Made by a program: the position numbers and the translations under genes. From positions 28,576,441 to 28,640,440 of the forward strand of contig OZ024900.1 of NCBI GenBank assembly GCA_964017195.1: a stretch of 64,000 bases of DNA, given 5' to 3'. This stretch comes from Siderastrea radians. Its lineage: Eukaryota > Cnidaria > Anthozoa > Scleractinia > Rhizangiidae. This document shows positions 1 through 10,266 of the stretch, piece by piece; the first letter of the stretch is position 1; every line of letters begins with the position of its first letter. The notes beneath the pieces were generated by a model. That model saw only the letters and a program-made list of their open reading frames with translations, did not search any database and was not told the origin of the DNA.

Positions 1-1071
1 TTTTGGAGACTAGCAAACGTCTCCGATCTGGAATTGCTTAACACTGTATAAGCCATACTTAACGACGACAATCGTTCAGCCATACTCTGTTTAGGACAGA
101 CTCGTATAAGAATTATATGCCCTGTTCAGGACAGAGAGGCCAAAAACCATACCCTGACTAGTGGCACGGCCATGTAAAGGCCATATAAGAAGGTACCCCC
201 CTCCCGGGGGGGACTGGTGTCTTCAGTGTGGTTTTGGATTGTACGTTATAGTAAGCGAGCTTTCACTTATTTTGTGCAGCGCATGTGTATTCTGAATGCA
301 AAAACAAACATCGATTTGTTCGCTTGTTCCACCGCATGAAAATCCAAAGAATCTGGATAAACTAACTCTGAAAATGTAAGGCAACCAAAGTAACCATTAT
401 TCGGTAGAAGTATAAGATTTCACTAAATCTCAGAATATTACTTATGTCATATTTTAGAAGTATAAGATTTCACTAAATCTCAGAATATTACTTATGTCAT
501 ATTTTAATATGATACTGTTAAACACTGTTCCTACCTTGCAAGCTTTATTTTCATAGCTTTTAAAATAAAAACAAAAATATGCCTTGTCAACACCACTCGT
601 TTCTATTATTTTAGTTGGTTTTAAAGGGGGCAACCTTTGAGAGAAGCGCAAGCAAGTAGTTACCGACTAATACCAGTTTATCAATAGTGTTCGTCTAGGT
701 TACAGTACAGGCCATCGTGGTTCCATTGCTTGTCTTGTAACTCTCAGGTTGCAAATTTAATTTTTAATTTTTAATTTACAGCGCATATGTCCCCTAACAC
801 GTTACGTAACCATAATTATCGTAGTGCCGCTTGTTAAGTTAAATAAGGTGGCCGTGGACAGTGGCATTGGTACGGTACTTCAGCGAGCGTTTCAAAACTC
901 TCTCTTTTTATCCCTAATAAGGGACAAACTGTCAATTAAGACAAATTGGATGCAAGGTTGCTACAACCAATTATTATTATTATTTTTTTAAGTAGAAAGT
1001 TTCTTTCATATCCAGAGTGGTCAGGATTTGGCAAGCCATCCTCGCAGCCACAGACTATACTGGCTGTTTTC
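1..1071. other. Downstream flank of the receptor gene, no gene seen
   Basis: This stretch follows the receptor stop codon and should contain its 3' UTR. It is AT-rich and shows no exon-like reading frame. A 50-base tandem duplication is present at 406-505. Confidence 0.5.
406..505. repeat. 50-base tandem duplication
   Basis: Two adjacent identical-looking 50-base units (406-455 and 456-505), each starting with AGAAGTATAAG and ending with CATATTTT. Confidence 0.85.
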
Positions 1072-1158
1072 CTAAAAGGATGTGCTATTTTCATTTTCTG
1101 TTGCCAAGTTAACAATTCCCTGAGAATCACTGTCATGGTCTTTATCCTTTAGATCATC
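1072..1158 (-). CDS. Receptor exon 21 (C-terminal tail with stop)
   Basis: Terminal coding exon. Acceptor TTCTCAG precedes it; it reads an acidic, Ser/Asp-rich tail of 28 residues ending in STSF and a TAG stop. Phase 0 entry matches the preceding exon. Confidence 0.75.
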   Translation of the reverse strand, partial: DDLKDKDHDSDSQGIVNLATENENSTSF

Positions 1159-1419
1159 CTGAGAAAAAAAAACCGAAACATGAAAAGGGAAGTTAGTTTT
1201 TGTCTTTTTCGCTAAGTTCATTTAAACTTTAAACACGGCGGATAAAAAGAAACGAAGAAAGCTAACCTGTTTACCAAAACAGTCACCTTATAATCAACAC
1301 GGAAATAATAACAGAAAAATAAACTAGCAAACATGCTTTCATTATCATTGTTATTATTATTTTTTTTCATTTATTTGGTGCTACGTTCTCTTTAATCAAC
1401 ATATCTGCTGAGTACTTAC

Positions 1420-1519
1420 TCCCTTGTTTCGCAGCTCATGCTCAAGTGACGTCACAAGCTCACCAAATGAAGGGCGTTTTAAGGGGTCGTAACTCCAGCA
1501 TGACGTCATTATTTGATAG
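1420..1519 (-). CDS. Receptor exon 20 (kinase subdomain XI)
   Basis: Encodes the end of the kinase C-lobe: a CWSYDPLKRPSF stretch, the conserved CW...P...RP signature that closes tyrosine kinase domains, followed by a Leu/Glu-rich helix. It starts with one base completing an Ile codon and ends in phase 0 at a GTAAGT donor. Confidence 0.88.
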
Positions 1520-1639
1520 CTAACCGAGAAATTAAAGACAACAAATTAATTCAGTTTAGTTGTGAGCAGGTTAGTATGACAGTATTAGTATTATGCAATA
1601 ACGACTGCAGTTTAATATATATCAAACAAAGATATTTAC

Positions 1640-1736
1640 ATGTTATCCGGGCATCCATCTGGTTGCTTCAATCTTTGTCCCGACTTTAGGAAATCCACAA
1701 TCTCGATGCCTCCCAAACCGGAATACGGCATTTTAC
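1640..1736 (-). CDS. Receptor exon 19 (kinase C-lobe)
   Basis: Reads KMPYSGLGGIEIVDFL and then KQPDGCPDN, the typical tyrosine-kinase region between subdomains IX and XI (PY...G...P..C). Length 97 bases; two bases enter from the previous split codon and two are passed on. Confidence 0.88.
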
Positions 1737-3297
1737 CTTAACAAATAAAAAAGATAAATTATTATTAGCTGAAAATGCGAAATTAAATACAGGAAGTCCA
1801 CACGACGGAAGTTTATCCTCGGTTTCTTTAGCACAAAGCAACTGAGAGTATTGCTACTCGGCTTGCTACTACACCGTGGATGGCATGCTAGTCCATCGCA
1901 GGATTACCCCTAGTAGTATGTCGCCGATACCCACTTATACTCCTTGGTGGAGAGAGACAATGTGGAGTAATTTTTCTTGTCTAAGAAATTAACAACACGC
2001 ATACAATGGCAGAGATCTGGCCTCGAAAAACCGATCTTCAAATCTGAAGTCCAACGCGCTATCCTCTACTGACACCACCGCGCCCCTACAATAGAGAAAT
2101 ACAGAAACCATATGTAACAGATGTAACAGATTATATTCACGACATTTCATGAGTTGCACGCAAGTGCATTTTCAATTACCCTTTTTTGGGGGATTTGACA
2201 ATGTCATCTTTTCAGGCGTACGAAAGGAAGCATGGTGGTTTAGTGGCAAGGGCGTTGGACGTTTGATCCGAAGATCCGAGAGTTAGTGGTTCAAGGCTTG
2301 GTCTGTGCCTTGTGTTGCGTTATTTTCTTCCGCTAGAAACCTTTACTTCATGTTATCTCCCTTAACCCAGGTGTCACCAGTGAAACCGTTACGGAATCCT
2401 CACAAAATGCTGACGGCAACCATTCTATGTAATGGTTTACCCTCAACATCTTATTCAACATCTTATTCAAGCAGGAGGGGGGTGGGGGGGGGGGGTGGCT
2501 TCACGCTATAGAAATCGGATCTAAGCAACGGCCTTTATAAGCCAAATTGCTCGTTCAATCCTATGGACTGATCAGCCTACAACTACTTGTATACGAAGTT
2601 TAAGTGGATGTTGAATTCGTATACTTTGATAATTCCATCCGTTTATTCTTATTCTCGAATAGAACCATCTTTCTTTACGTTGGTAGTCTTGATCTTAGCA
2701 TTTTTTTTTCATGTGTTATTTGACAAGACAGAATTTGAACTTGAACGGATAATTCAATGCAGCTCAAAAACAAGATTACTGAAGTGAGGAAGATTACAAT
2801 TCGCCAGCTAACTATTGGGGAACACATATCAAAAAAGGTAGCGATTCTCAGTTCAGAGGAAGCGGATGGTATGCGGTATAAAAACAACATTGAATCAAAC
2901 AACTGGGAAAGCGATTCAATTTATTTAACATGGCATCCTATTTTTGTTGGAACATTTGGAGCTGCTTGAAATGAATTGAAAGAAACTTTAACATAAAGCA
3001 CATTTTCACATTTTCACTTTTTGGTGATGGATATTTTGAATGAACGGTTATTATTAAGCAAATATAGGAAATATGAAAGGAAAATATCGAAAATGAAGGA
3101 GATATTCCTTTTTTTAAAAATGCCAGATTTACGGACGTTTCTTTGTTGAGTGGGATGATCTCGAGTGGCCACCCAGCCCTACAATTGTCTGAAGATTTGT
3201 TCCTCAAATCTTCGCGTGTAAACTAAACATTATTATTTTATTACTCTTTGAAGTTATGATGTCTGTTAGTGTACTAACATGATTGATTGATTTTTAC
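1737..3297. other. Intron of the receptor gene
   Basis: No exon seen. Around 1860-2095 a tRNA-related repeat-like stretch occurs (TGGCATGCTAGTCCATCGCA, then a CTACTGACACCACCGCGCC end); the poly-G run near 2475-2500 is simple sequence. Confidence 0.4.
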
Positions 3298-3338
3298 CTC
3301 CAGACTCTATCTCCCACATCACTACGCCAAACGACCAT
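3298..3338 (-). CDS. Receptor exon 18 (kinase subdomain IX, WSFG)
   Basis: Small 41-base exon reading WSFGVVMWEIESG. The Val before Trp is completed across the intron. The WSFG..(L/M)WE motif is universal in tyrosine kinases. Acceptor TTTTTAG, donor GGTAAAAA. Confidence 0.87.
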
Positions 3339-3394
3339 CTAAAAAGAAACCGGATCCCTGAGGTTATTACAAGTTCTCGTTCTTTAGTTGTTAT

Positions 3395-3620
3395 AACAAA
3401 GGGGAGCAAGGTTGGCGTACTGGTGAGAGCACTCGCCTCCCACCTCTGTTACCCGGGTTCGGTCCCAGTGGTTGGCATGTGGGTTGAGTTTGCTGTTGGT
3501 TCTCTCCTCGCTCCGAGGGTTTTTTCTGGGTTCTCCGGTTTTCCTTCCGCCATATAAACCAACACTTCCAAATTCCAATTCGACCTGGACGTCAAGTGTT
3601 TACACATGAGACCCTGGCTC
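3395..3620 (+). repeat. tRNA-derived SINE-like repeat
   Basis: Contains an A-box-like stretch (TGGTGAGAGCACTCGCC) and a B-box-like GGGTTCGGTCCC in tRNA spacing. A related copy lies on the other strand at about 35165-35360. Confidence 0.5.
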
Positions 3621-3670
3621 TGGAGATTAGGCGACTACTCCCTACACTATGACGTTAAATTTGATTTACC

Positions 3671-3672
<2 letters not shown>

Positions 3673-3701
<29 letters not shown>

Positions 3702-3715
3702 GATATATATATATA
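3673..3715. repeat. (TA)n microsatellite
   Basis: About 43 bases of alternating T and A with one G interruption, within the intron. Confidence 0.9.
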
Positions 3716-3958
3716 GAAAGCGCATTTGTATATGCATTCGAGGTAAGGCGCTTAATCGGAAAAGTACTCTTAACTGAGAAATTATTATAGATATTTTTCA
3801 ATTTTCTACTTAAAAGTAATTTAAAGGAAGGATCGAGGGGCTATGGAGGTGAAAAAAAAAACAATGGAAAAAGTAAAAATGAAACATTCACAAAAATGAA
3901 TCCTCAAATTGCAATTCAATGGAACATTTAAAAAAATTGCAAATATAAGCAGACTCAC

Positions 3959-4029
3959 ACGTCAGACTTTACGCCGTAGGTATAATCTTCCAGGGACTCA
4001 GGCGCCATCCAACGAACTGGTAACATTCC
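3959..4029 (-). CDS. Receptor exon 17 (activation segment, APE motif)
   Basis: Reads GMLPVRWMAPESLEDY and then YGVKSDV, the P+1 loop and APE motif of a tyrosine kinase (RWMAPE). 71 bases; the last two bases form the Val codon with the next exon. The sequence LPVRWMAPES is tyrosine-specific rather than Ser/Thr-specific. Confidence 0.9.
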
Positions 4030-4134
4030 CTTTATCAAAAAATGATAATAGATAAATAAATAAACGATAAATAAACGAATAAATGAATTTGTCAGCACTT
4101 AAAAATTAATTTGTTTGTGCGGATAGATGGATGT

Positions 4135-4305
4135 AGTCTGAGTGGTCTGGCTAACTGACTCACTAACTGACTGCCTGCCTGACTGACTCAGTGAATTGAC
4201 TAACTGACTGACTGACTAACTGACTGACTGACTGACTGACTAGTTGGCTGACTGACTGGCTGACTGATTGACTGGCCGACTGGCTGACTGACTGACTGAT
4301 TGATT
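4135..4305. repeat. Degenerate (GACT)n tandem repeat
   Basis: Long run of CTGA/GACT units (ACTGACTGACTAACTGACTG and variants). Intronic simple repeat. Confidence 0.9.
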
Positions 4306-5330
4306 TTTCGCCTCTTTCGTTCTCATTTCATTGTAGTTTGAAACTGAAACTAAACAATGTTTATTGTTACAAGGATAGTGAGTATACCTATGCGCTTTAG
4401 GATCTACGGTTTGAACCAGAGAGGAGGGCTCACTTTATAGGATTAAGACTGAAATGTCAGGGTTGACGACTCTGTATTTTCTTTTGGGCGCACCTGTTAC
4501 TTGGTTTAGCACAGTTTCACTTAAACTTCGAAAAAAAAAAAAGACTTACTTAAAGCGCCAATCGTCTTTAAACGGCCTGTCAATCGCCCATGACAAAACA
4601 TGAAGCATTTGTCTCCGTGACGTGGCCAAGCTTAAGTGAAACTGGCGGTATTATATGGGTTAATTAAAAGTCCTATAATCGTTACTTTTTGGTTATGCGT
4701 TTCAGGACGTGTCACCAGATGCTAACAGACAACTAAAAGATGGAGAACAGCGATGCCAAACTGTATGTACTTGAATTCTGCTAATAGCCTTTACGGTCTG
4801 GTGTGACAAAATCACTCTTCTTTCCGGACAGCCAGTTTTCATAAGTCTGGCTATTTTTTAGTTGGTGGCTATATTTTGAAACTGTTCGGCCTCGCCTTTT
4901 GCAAGTGAAAATGAGCTTTTCCATTCACCCGCGAACCTAAAATCAAAAAGCTCGCAAAAGTAATCCGTTGGCTTTTTAAATTAATGTGAGAGATAGCTTT
5001 ATTAAGTAATATCATTGCAGCCTTGGGCCGGCTGTTTTGCGACGTACTTTACAGTGTAAATATTAAAAATATCTATAAATATATGACACTACTTATAAAA
5101 AGGATGAAAATATAACCTATAATATAATACAAAAAGGGAAATATCAAAAATACTAATAATTAAAACTGTGTTCCAAAATAAAGGTGTTTTAAAACCTATT
5201 TGTCTTACAAATCGGTAGTTTAAAGTATCCCTGGCTTCGGGTGCAGAAGGTGGACCCCGGTTGCGTGGCGGCAGCAGTTTATGGAGCTTATGGGTTCGAT
5301 CCCTGTAATTCTATGATTTGATTTTTCGTT

Positions 5331-5372
5331 TGTTTGTTTGTTTGTTTTTTGTTTGTTTGTTTGTTTGTTTGT
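5331..5372. repeat. (GTTT)n simple repeat
   Basis: Repeated GTTT units just upstream, in genomic order, of the HRD exon's downstream intron. Confidence 0.85.
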
Positions 5373-5551
5373 CCCAACACAACTATCATGTGATCACTTG
5401 GCCATTAAAGTATTTGTGAAATCGATGCAGGGAAATGTGCCAATCCTCGGAGCTCCAGTTAAAAATAGTAACCCTGGGCTAAGCTATAATGGTTTGTATC
5501 CGTCTAACACCGATCAACTGTGTTTTTTTACTGCAATTGTTTTTTTTTTCA

Positions 5552-5782
<231 letters not shown>

Positions 5783-5809
5783 TCATCCAAATAAAAAATA
5801 AACGAACAA

Positions 5810-5852
5810 ATAAACAAAAATAAATAAATAAATAAATGAATAAATAAATAAG
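5810..5852. repeat. (AAATA)n simple repeat
   Basis: AATAAATAAATAAATAAATG-type simple sequence adjacent to a MITE. Confidence 0.7.
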
Positions 5853-5892
5853 GGTGAAAAGCATCAGAGGGAATATGTTTTTAAGAAGCTTA

Positions 5893-6430
5893 TGGCGCAT
5901 TTTTTTGGGACTGTTCAGTCCGGAATAGGAATACTTGGAATAGACAGAATTTATGTTCTTTTGGGAGCTATTCTGTTCTCGGAATTAACGGAATATCAGT
6001 CCGTTCATTCTGCTATCAACAGAATGAAAGGAATGCAGTTTACTCGGAATTAGACTGCGAGTAGTCTCTAATTTTGGCGATGGCGATTGTGGGGCGGGCG
6101 AAATACACACGCGCGCGCGAAAATTCGAGGAGACTTGACGCGAAGGGAGCGCGTCGTGTCTCCTCGAACTTTCGCGCGCGTGTGTGTATTTCGCGCGCCC
6201 CACAATCGCCATCGCCAGAATTAGAGACTACTCGCAGTCTACTCGGAATAGACAGAATACGTGTTCTTTGGGGAAATTTTTTGCGGGAAATCCTACGCAG
6301 CCGCCCGCGCGTTCACAGACATATTAGTTCTCAGATCACCACCGTTATGGGTAGTCCGTTTTCGGAAGGAGCGTTCTTTTCGAAATTGAAATTCCGTGTG
6401 TTCTGTTGTTCTTAAACCGGAACAAGAATG
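5893..6430. mobile_element. MITE, family A copy 1, interrupted by a second MITE
   Basis: Starts near TTTTTTGGGACTGTTCAGTC and ends near TTCTTAAACCGGAACAAGAA. It is rich in GGAATAGACAGAAT and TTCTTTTGGGA blocks that recur in opposite orientation at 52372-52720. It is split by the palindromic element at 6052-6240. Confidence 0.6.
6052..6240. mobile_element. Foldback MITE with about 85-base inverted arms
   Basis: Left arm begins AGACTGCGAGTAGTCTCTAA; the right arm ends with its reverse complement near TTAGAGACTACTCGCAGTCT. The arms include GGCGATGGCGATTGTGGGGC and GC-alternating tracts. It is inserted in the family A MITE. Confidence 0.85.
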
Positions 6431-6994
6431 GTTAAAATAGTCTCAAAAGAATGCACCCTAACGAGTTTTGCTTGTGAAGGCCACAAAGGTCCCATCCCTC
6501 TGTCGTTCTAAACAATAATAGTAATATAAATCGTAATCATAATCAAAATTGTAACTTATCTTTACCTCGATGATCTAACTTTAGCCACCATCTCCCTTTA
6601 GCGACCATCTTTCTGAGACAATGGTGCGGTTCACGTTACGTTAAGTTATTAATTGGAATATATTAAGCGTTAACATGAGTTCCACAAACGAAAAGGATCA
6701 TCAGAAAAAAAATGATTGACGACGGTAGCTGAACCCAAAACCTTCGTGTTGAGAACATGTCTGCTCTAACCAACTTAGGAGGCCAGATAGGGGCATGACG
6801 GACTTAAGGTATTTAATTGCGGGAATGGCCTGGGGCGTGGAGTATGGGCCGCTTAGTACACGCATTTAGGAGCAGAACTAATGACCCAGCGGATCAGATC
6901 ACCGCTGGTCAAAAAATTTCAGCCACAAAGCCAGATGAAAACAGGTCATGGAAATTTATGTTTACAGGACTGGCCAAAATTTAAATACATTTAC

Positions 6995-7173
6995 CACTTT
7001 GCTTGATAGGTGCGCCATTCCTTTGGCGACATCTCGGGCGATCTTGATTTTGTCGATGTGTGTAAAATGTTCTTTCTTATTTTCAACATTAATGTAAGGA
7101 TTTTCTCTGCTTTTCTTGAGTTGATTCAACAGACAGCCGTTCTCCGCAAGGCTCACCAACACCAGTATTGGCT
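6995..7173 (-). CDS. Receptor exon 15 (kinase hinge, alpha-D, alpha-E)
   Basis: Reads PILVLVSLAENGCLLNQL then, after an insert-like stretch, KIARDVAKGMAHLSSKV. This is the hinge plus alpha-D (GxLLxxL) and alpha-E (ARDVAKGMAHL) of a receptor tyrosine kinase. The exon begins with AG, completing a Glu codon with the last base of the alpha-C exon 24 kb upstream, across the Polinton. Donor GTAAAT. Confidence 0.92.
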
Positions 7174-7204
7174 CTAGTTAAAATTACAAAGTAAAACATT
7201 TGTG

Positions 7205-7376
7205 AAATTATGAATATATGAAATTCATATATTTGAACTGCGGAATGAAGAATTAAATGTAAAGAAGATCCTCGCAGTTATTAACACAACTTATGCAGTT
7301 GCGAAAAGAAAGCCTGAAAAAAAAAATCAGGCTTGCCGGGATTCGAACCCTGACCTCTGCGATACCGGTGCAGCGT
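7205..7376 (-). repeat. tRNA-derived SINE, 3' part, cut by the Polinton
   Basis: Matches the repeat copies at 29292-29490 (blocks GAACTGCGGAATGAAGAATT and AAGATCCTCGCAGTT). The tRNA-like part starts at 7330 (minus strand 3' half) and stops at the insertion point. Confidence 0.85.
7371..7376. repeat. Target site duplication of the Polinton, left copy
   Basis: CAGCGT directly before the terminal AG; an identical CAGCGT follows the right end at 29210-29215. Six bases is the usual Polinton duplication length. Confidence 0.93.
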
Positions 7377-7783
7377 AGTAGTAAATCGGGCCCGTTTGTC
7401 ACAACTGCAGGCTCCTGATTGGTCGAGAGCGATCACGTGACCAGAGGAACTTCCGGTGCGGGAAACCGCTGACCAGTGGGCAAAAGAGGATCGCGGGCTC
7501 ATGGGAACCGGAAGTCACGTGATTTGAGATGGGAAACCGCTGACGAGTGTGAAAAAAGGATCGTGGGCTCAAGGGGAAGGAAAACCGCGGGCTCAAAAGT
7601 CCAAAGTCCAAGTTGGGGAAGAGGGGTGGTCCTTTGAAAACAACACGAATTAAAAATAAATGATATTTTATTAATTTGTTTTACAAGAACGTTTCCTTTG
7701 AGTTCTGTTCCTTTTAGTAGCCATAGGGGTAGGTTTTGAAGGTGCGGGAATCCAGGACTCGTTTGTCATACACCAACTTGTAC
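7377..7783. repeat. Left terminal inverted repeat
   Basis: 407 bases matching 28789-29209 in reverse. It includes the 3' UTR, poly(A) signal and last about 22 codons of the polymerase gene. Contains repeated motifs such as GGGAAACCGCTGA(C) (twice) and CACGTGA. Confidence 0.94.
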
Positions 7784-10266
7784 CATTTGTGTTGTGCAAA
7801 GGTGAACAGTTCATAGGTGTTCGGATCCCGGACGATGTGGTGGGTGTTAATCACCTGGGCTTGTCGTGGCTTGGGAAGGGGGTTCTGGATTTCGTCGAGG
7901 ACATTCTGTCGCATGATGTGATAGTTGAGTTGTGCATGACCTTCGCTGTTGAGACGGAAGCCTCTGACCTTGCATTCCACGTTTTGGTTATTCGTAGTAT
8001 AGCCATAATTCTTGGGTCCTCCGCTGACGAATTCTTGGATGTATTCCTGATCATTTAATTCGGAGGTGAAGTCCCCTAGATAGGAACCCAAGACAGGTTG
8101 GAATTGAGTGGGTGTTTCCTCCAGGTAGATGACGGAATCCGTGTCGAAGTACAACACGGTTTCCCCTAAGGCTTCCAGGGCGGCATAGAGTTTGAGCCGG
8201 GCATGGCAGGTGGTGAAGCAGGCCACAAAAATGTTGAGGTTGGGTGAAACGCGGATGTCCTCTTTTTGGTTTTGGTAGTGCACCTCCACCATGTCGTCAT
8301 TGACGACGGAGACGTGACGGACGTCCAAGGCATCGGTATCCAGGAAACGATGAAAGGCTTGAGGGTCATGAAAGGCTTGAATTTGGGTCTTGTTAAGGCG
8401 TTGTCCAAACTTGCCCCACATGGAATTGAGCATGAGTTTTGCTAGGGTACGCAGCCCCGGGTTGTAGTTGATTTTGTCGTACTCTAACTGGATGCCTTCA
8501 TGTAGGAAATACTGTTCGATGTAACGTTGCTTTTCTTCTTCTGTCATGTCATCCTTAGGCCACCCACTGGCTTCTTGTTTGATTTTGAGCCAGGTGTTGA
8601 CATAATCGGCGAAGAGGCCCTCACAGGTTTCTTCAAAATGCCAGGCTTCATAGATGTATTGAACTTGGTACCCTAGCTCGACGGCTTTGACTAATTCCGG
8701 GCTGCACCAGGTACTGGTGAGGGCGCGTTGTTCGTCGGGGTGAGGGCAATGATAGGATCTGTCCAAAAGAGGTTTGTCCATTTCTTCTTTCACACAACGG
8801 GCACAGAGGGGAAAGAGTAGTTTGTCGCCATGACGGTAAGGCAGCACGGGATGGTACAATTCACGGGGAGGCAGGACTTTGCATTGGATGAGCCCAAAGT
8901 ACTGATGGATGTCCGTGTGACCTGGGGCGAAGATGATTTTTGGATGTCCTTTGGGGTACACAGACTTCTTGTTGACCCACGGGTACAAGGAGGTGACATC
9001 GATGTAGTGAATTTTTTGGCCAGGGGTGATATGATGGTAGAGTTTGATGGCATTGGTACGACCTCCACAGAAAGCCTCCCGAGGTTCAAGTGGTTGGATG
9101 AAGTTGAGTTCCCGGACGAAGGCGTCGATCTCTGGCTGGGTTTTTAGGAGGTGCTCCCATTCACATCCCCACATTTGAATGACGTTGTACCCTCGGTCGG
9201 TAAGTTTTTGGACTTTGTCTTGGGTGGCGTCATAGACGTCCTGCATGGTCCGATCATAGTTGCGGGGATGTTTTTCGTGGCGATGGGGAAAACAGGTCGG
9301 GCATCCGTGGGTGAAACAGCCTTGAAATTCGTAGACGGTGTGGGTGTGGGGGCAATAACCATCCACATGGATGTTGGTCCCGGGGATCTTATACTCGCCT
9401 TGATTTCGGACATGTTGAATGTACTGAGGCTCTGGATGGGCATTGGCCAGTAGATCAGCGGGAGTAAGATCTTGGAGGGCGCGTTGACGTAGTTGGTGAT
9501 CGCACCAGGTTAACCATTGAAGGGCTGGGAGGGACTGGTTGATGTGGTTGCTTCTCCACCCGTTAGGACCGGCGGGTTCGCTGGCAATACTGTTGGGGAT
9601 CATCCGGTTCATACGTAAATCGCGATTACAAGCCGAGGCAATGGTGACGTGATCGAAGGGATTGAAGCCGGTCAAGTCTTCAAACAGGCGTTTGAAAGTC
9701 AGACATCCTTGTTTGAGGAGTCGTACATCCGATTGACAATAGGCGAGCAATTCTTTCTGAAAGTCAAACACGACGTTCTTGGCACGCTGCTCTTGATGCC
9801 AGGTTTCGAAGGCTTGTCTTCCTTTGAGTGTCATGGTCTCAGGCATGTAGTAATCGCGTGAGGGGAGGATGCCCACGTACTGTTGATGGTCAGGTATGTT
9901 GAACTTGTGGGGGAAGTACCCTTTGCAGAGTTCGGTCAAGCCAAAGGTTTTGGGAAAGGCGGAGAGGGGCATCTGGAAGAAACTCATGGAATCGATGAAC
10001 CGGATGCGGTCATGTTGGATCTCTAAGAGTTTACACCCGTTGCGGAGTTGTTGGACGAGGCGGTTGTCCCCATAGTATTCTTGGATGATAAAGTACCCGT
10101 CGTACCCCTGGAAGTTGTGGGCGATGACATTGACTTGACGGGTATCGTGGAGAGTCAAGGTATCCAACCATTCCAGAAAGTCACGGATACAAGTGAGACC
10201 TGGGAAAGGCTTGGGTTCATCGTTGTCTTCGGTTTCGGCCACGACGAGATTGGCAAGGTGTTTTTT
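7714..10266 (-). CDS. Protein-primed DNA polymerase B, C-terminal part (after frame break)
   Basis: Encodes the rest of the exonuclease and the polymerase of the Polinton DNA polymerase, which replicates the element by protein priming. Numbered in this reading frame (open from 10365), ExoII HNFQGYDG is at about 83-90, ExoIII YCQSD at 209-213, motif A YIDVTSLYP at 454-462, motif B KLMLNSMWGKFG at 643-654 and motif C YFDTDS at 739-744. A Cys/His-rich insert at 334-402 (DGYCPH...EFQGC...HGC...CEW) resembles the nuclease-like domain often found in these polymerases. The frame joins the upstream part through a T6 run (plus strand 10261-10266). The stop at 7714 lies in the terminal repeat. Confidence 0.93.
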   Translation of the reverse strand, partial: KKHLANLVVAETEDNDEPKPFPGLTCIRDFLEWLDTLTLHDTRQVNVIAHNFQGYDGYFIIQEYYGDNRLVQQLRNGCKLLEIQHDRIRFIDSMSFFQMPLSAFPKTFGLTELCKGYFPHKFNIPDHQQYVGILPSRDYYMPETMTLKGRQAFETWHQEQRAKNVVFDFQKELLAYCQSDVRLLKQGCLTFKRLFEDLTGFNPFDHVTIASACNRDLRMNRMIPNSIASEPAGPNGWRSNHINQSLPALQWLTWCDHQLRQRALQDLTPADLLANAHPEPQYIQHVRNQGEYKIPGTNIHVDGYCPHTHTVYEFQGCFTHGCPTCFPHRHEKHPRNYDRTMQDVYDATQDKVQKLTDRGYNVIQMWGCEWEHLLKTQPEIDAFVRELNFIQPLEPREAFCGGRTNAIKLYHHITPGQKIHYIDVTSLYPWVNKKSVYPKGHPKIIFAPGHTDIHQYFGLIQCKVLPPRELYHPVLPYRHGDKLLFPLCARCVKEEMDKPLLDRSYHCPHPDEQRALTSTWCSPELVKAVELGYQVQYIYEAWHFEETCEGLFADYVNTWLKIKQEASGWPKDDMTEEEKQRYIEQYFLHEGIQLEYDKINYNPGLRTLAKLMLNSMWGKFGQRLNKTQIQAFHDPQAFHRFLDTDALDVRHVSVVNDDMVEVHYQNQKEDIRVSPNLNIFVACFTTCHARLKLYAALEALGETVLYFDTDSVIYLEETPTQFQPVLGSYLGDFTSELNDQEYIQEFVSGGPKNYGYTTNNQNVECKVRGFRLNSEGHAQLNYHIMRQNVLDEIQNPLPKPRQAQVINTHHIVRDPNTYELFTFAQHKWYKLVYDKRVLDSRTFKTYPYGY

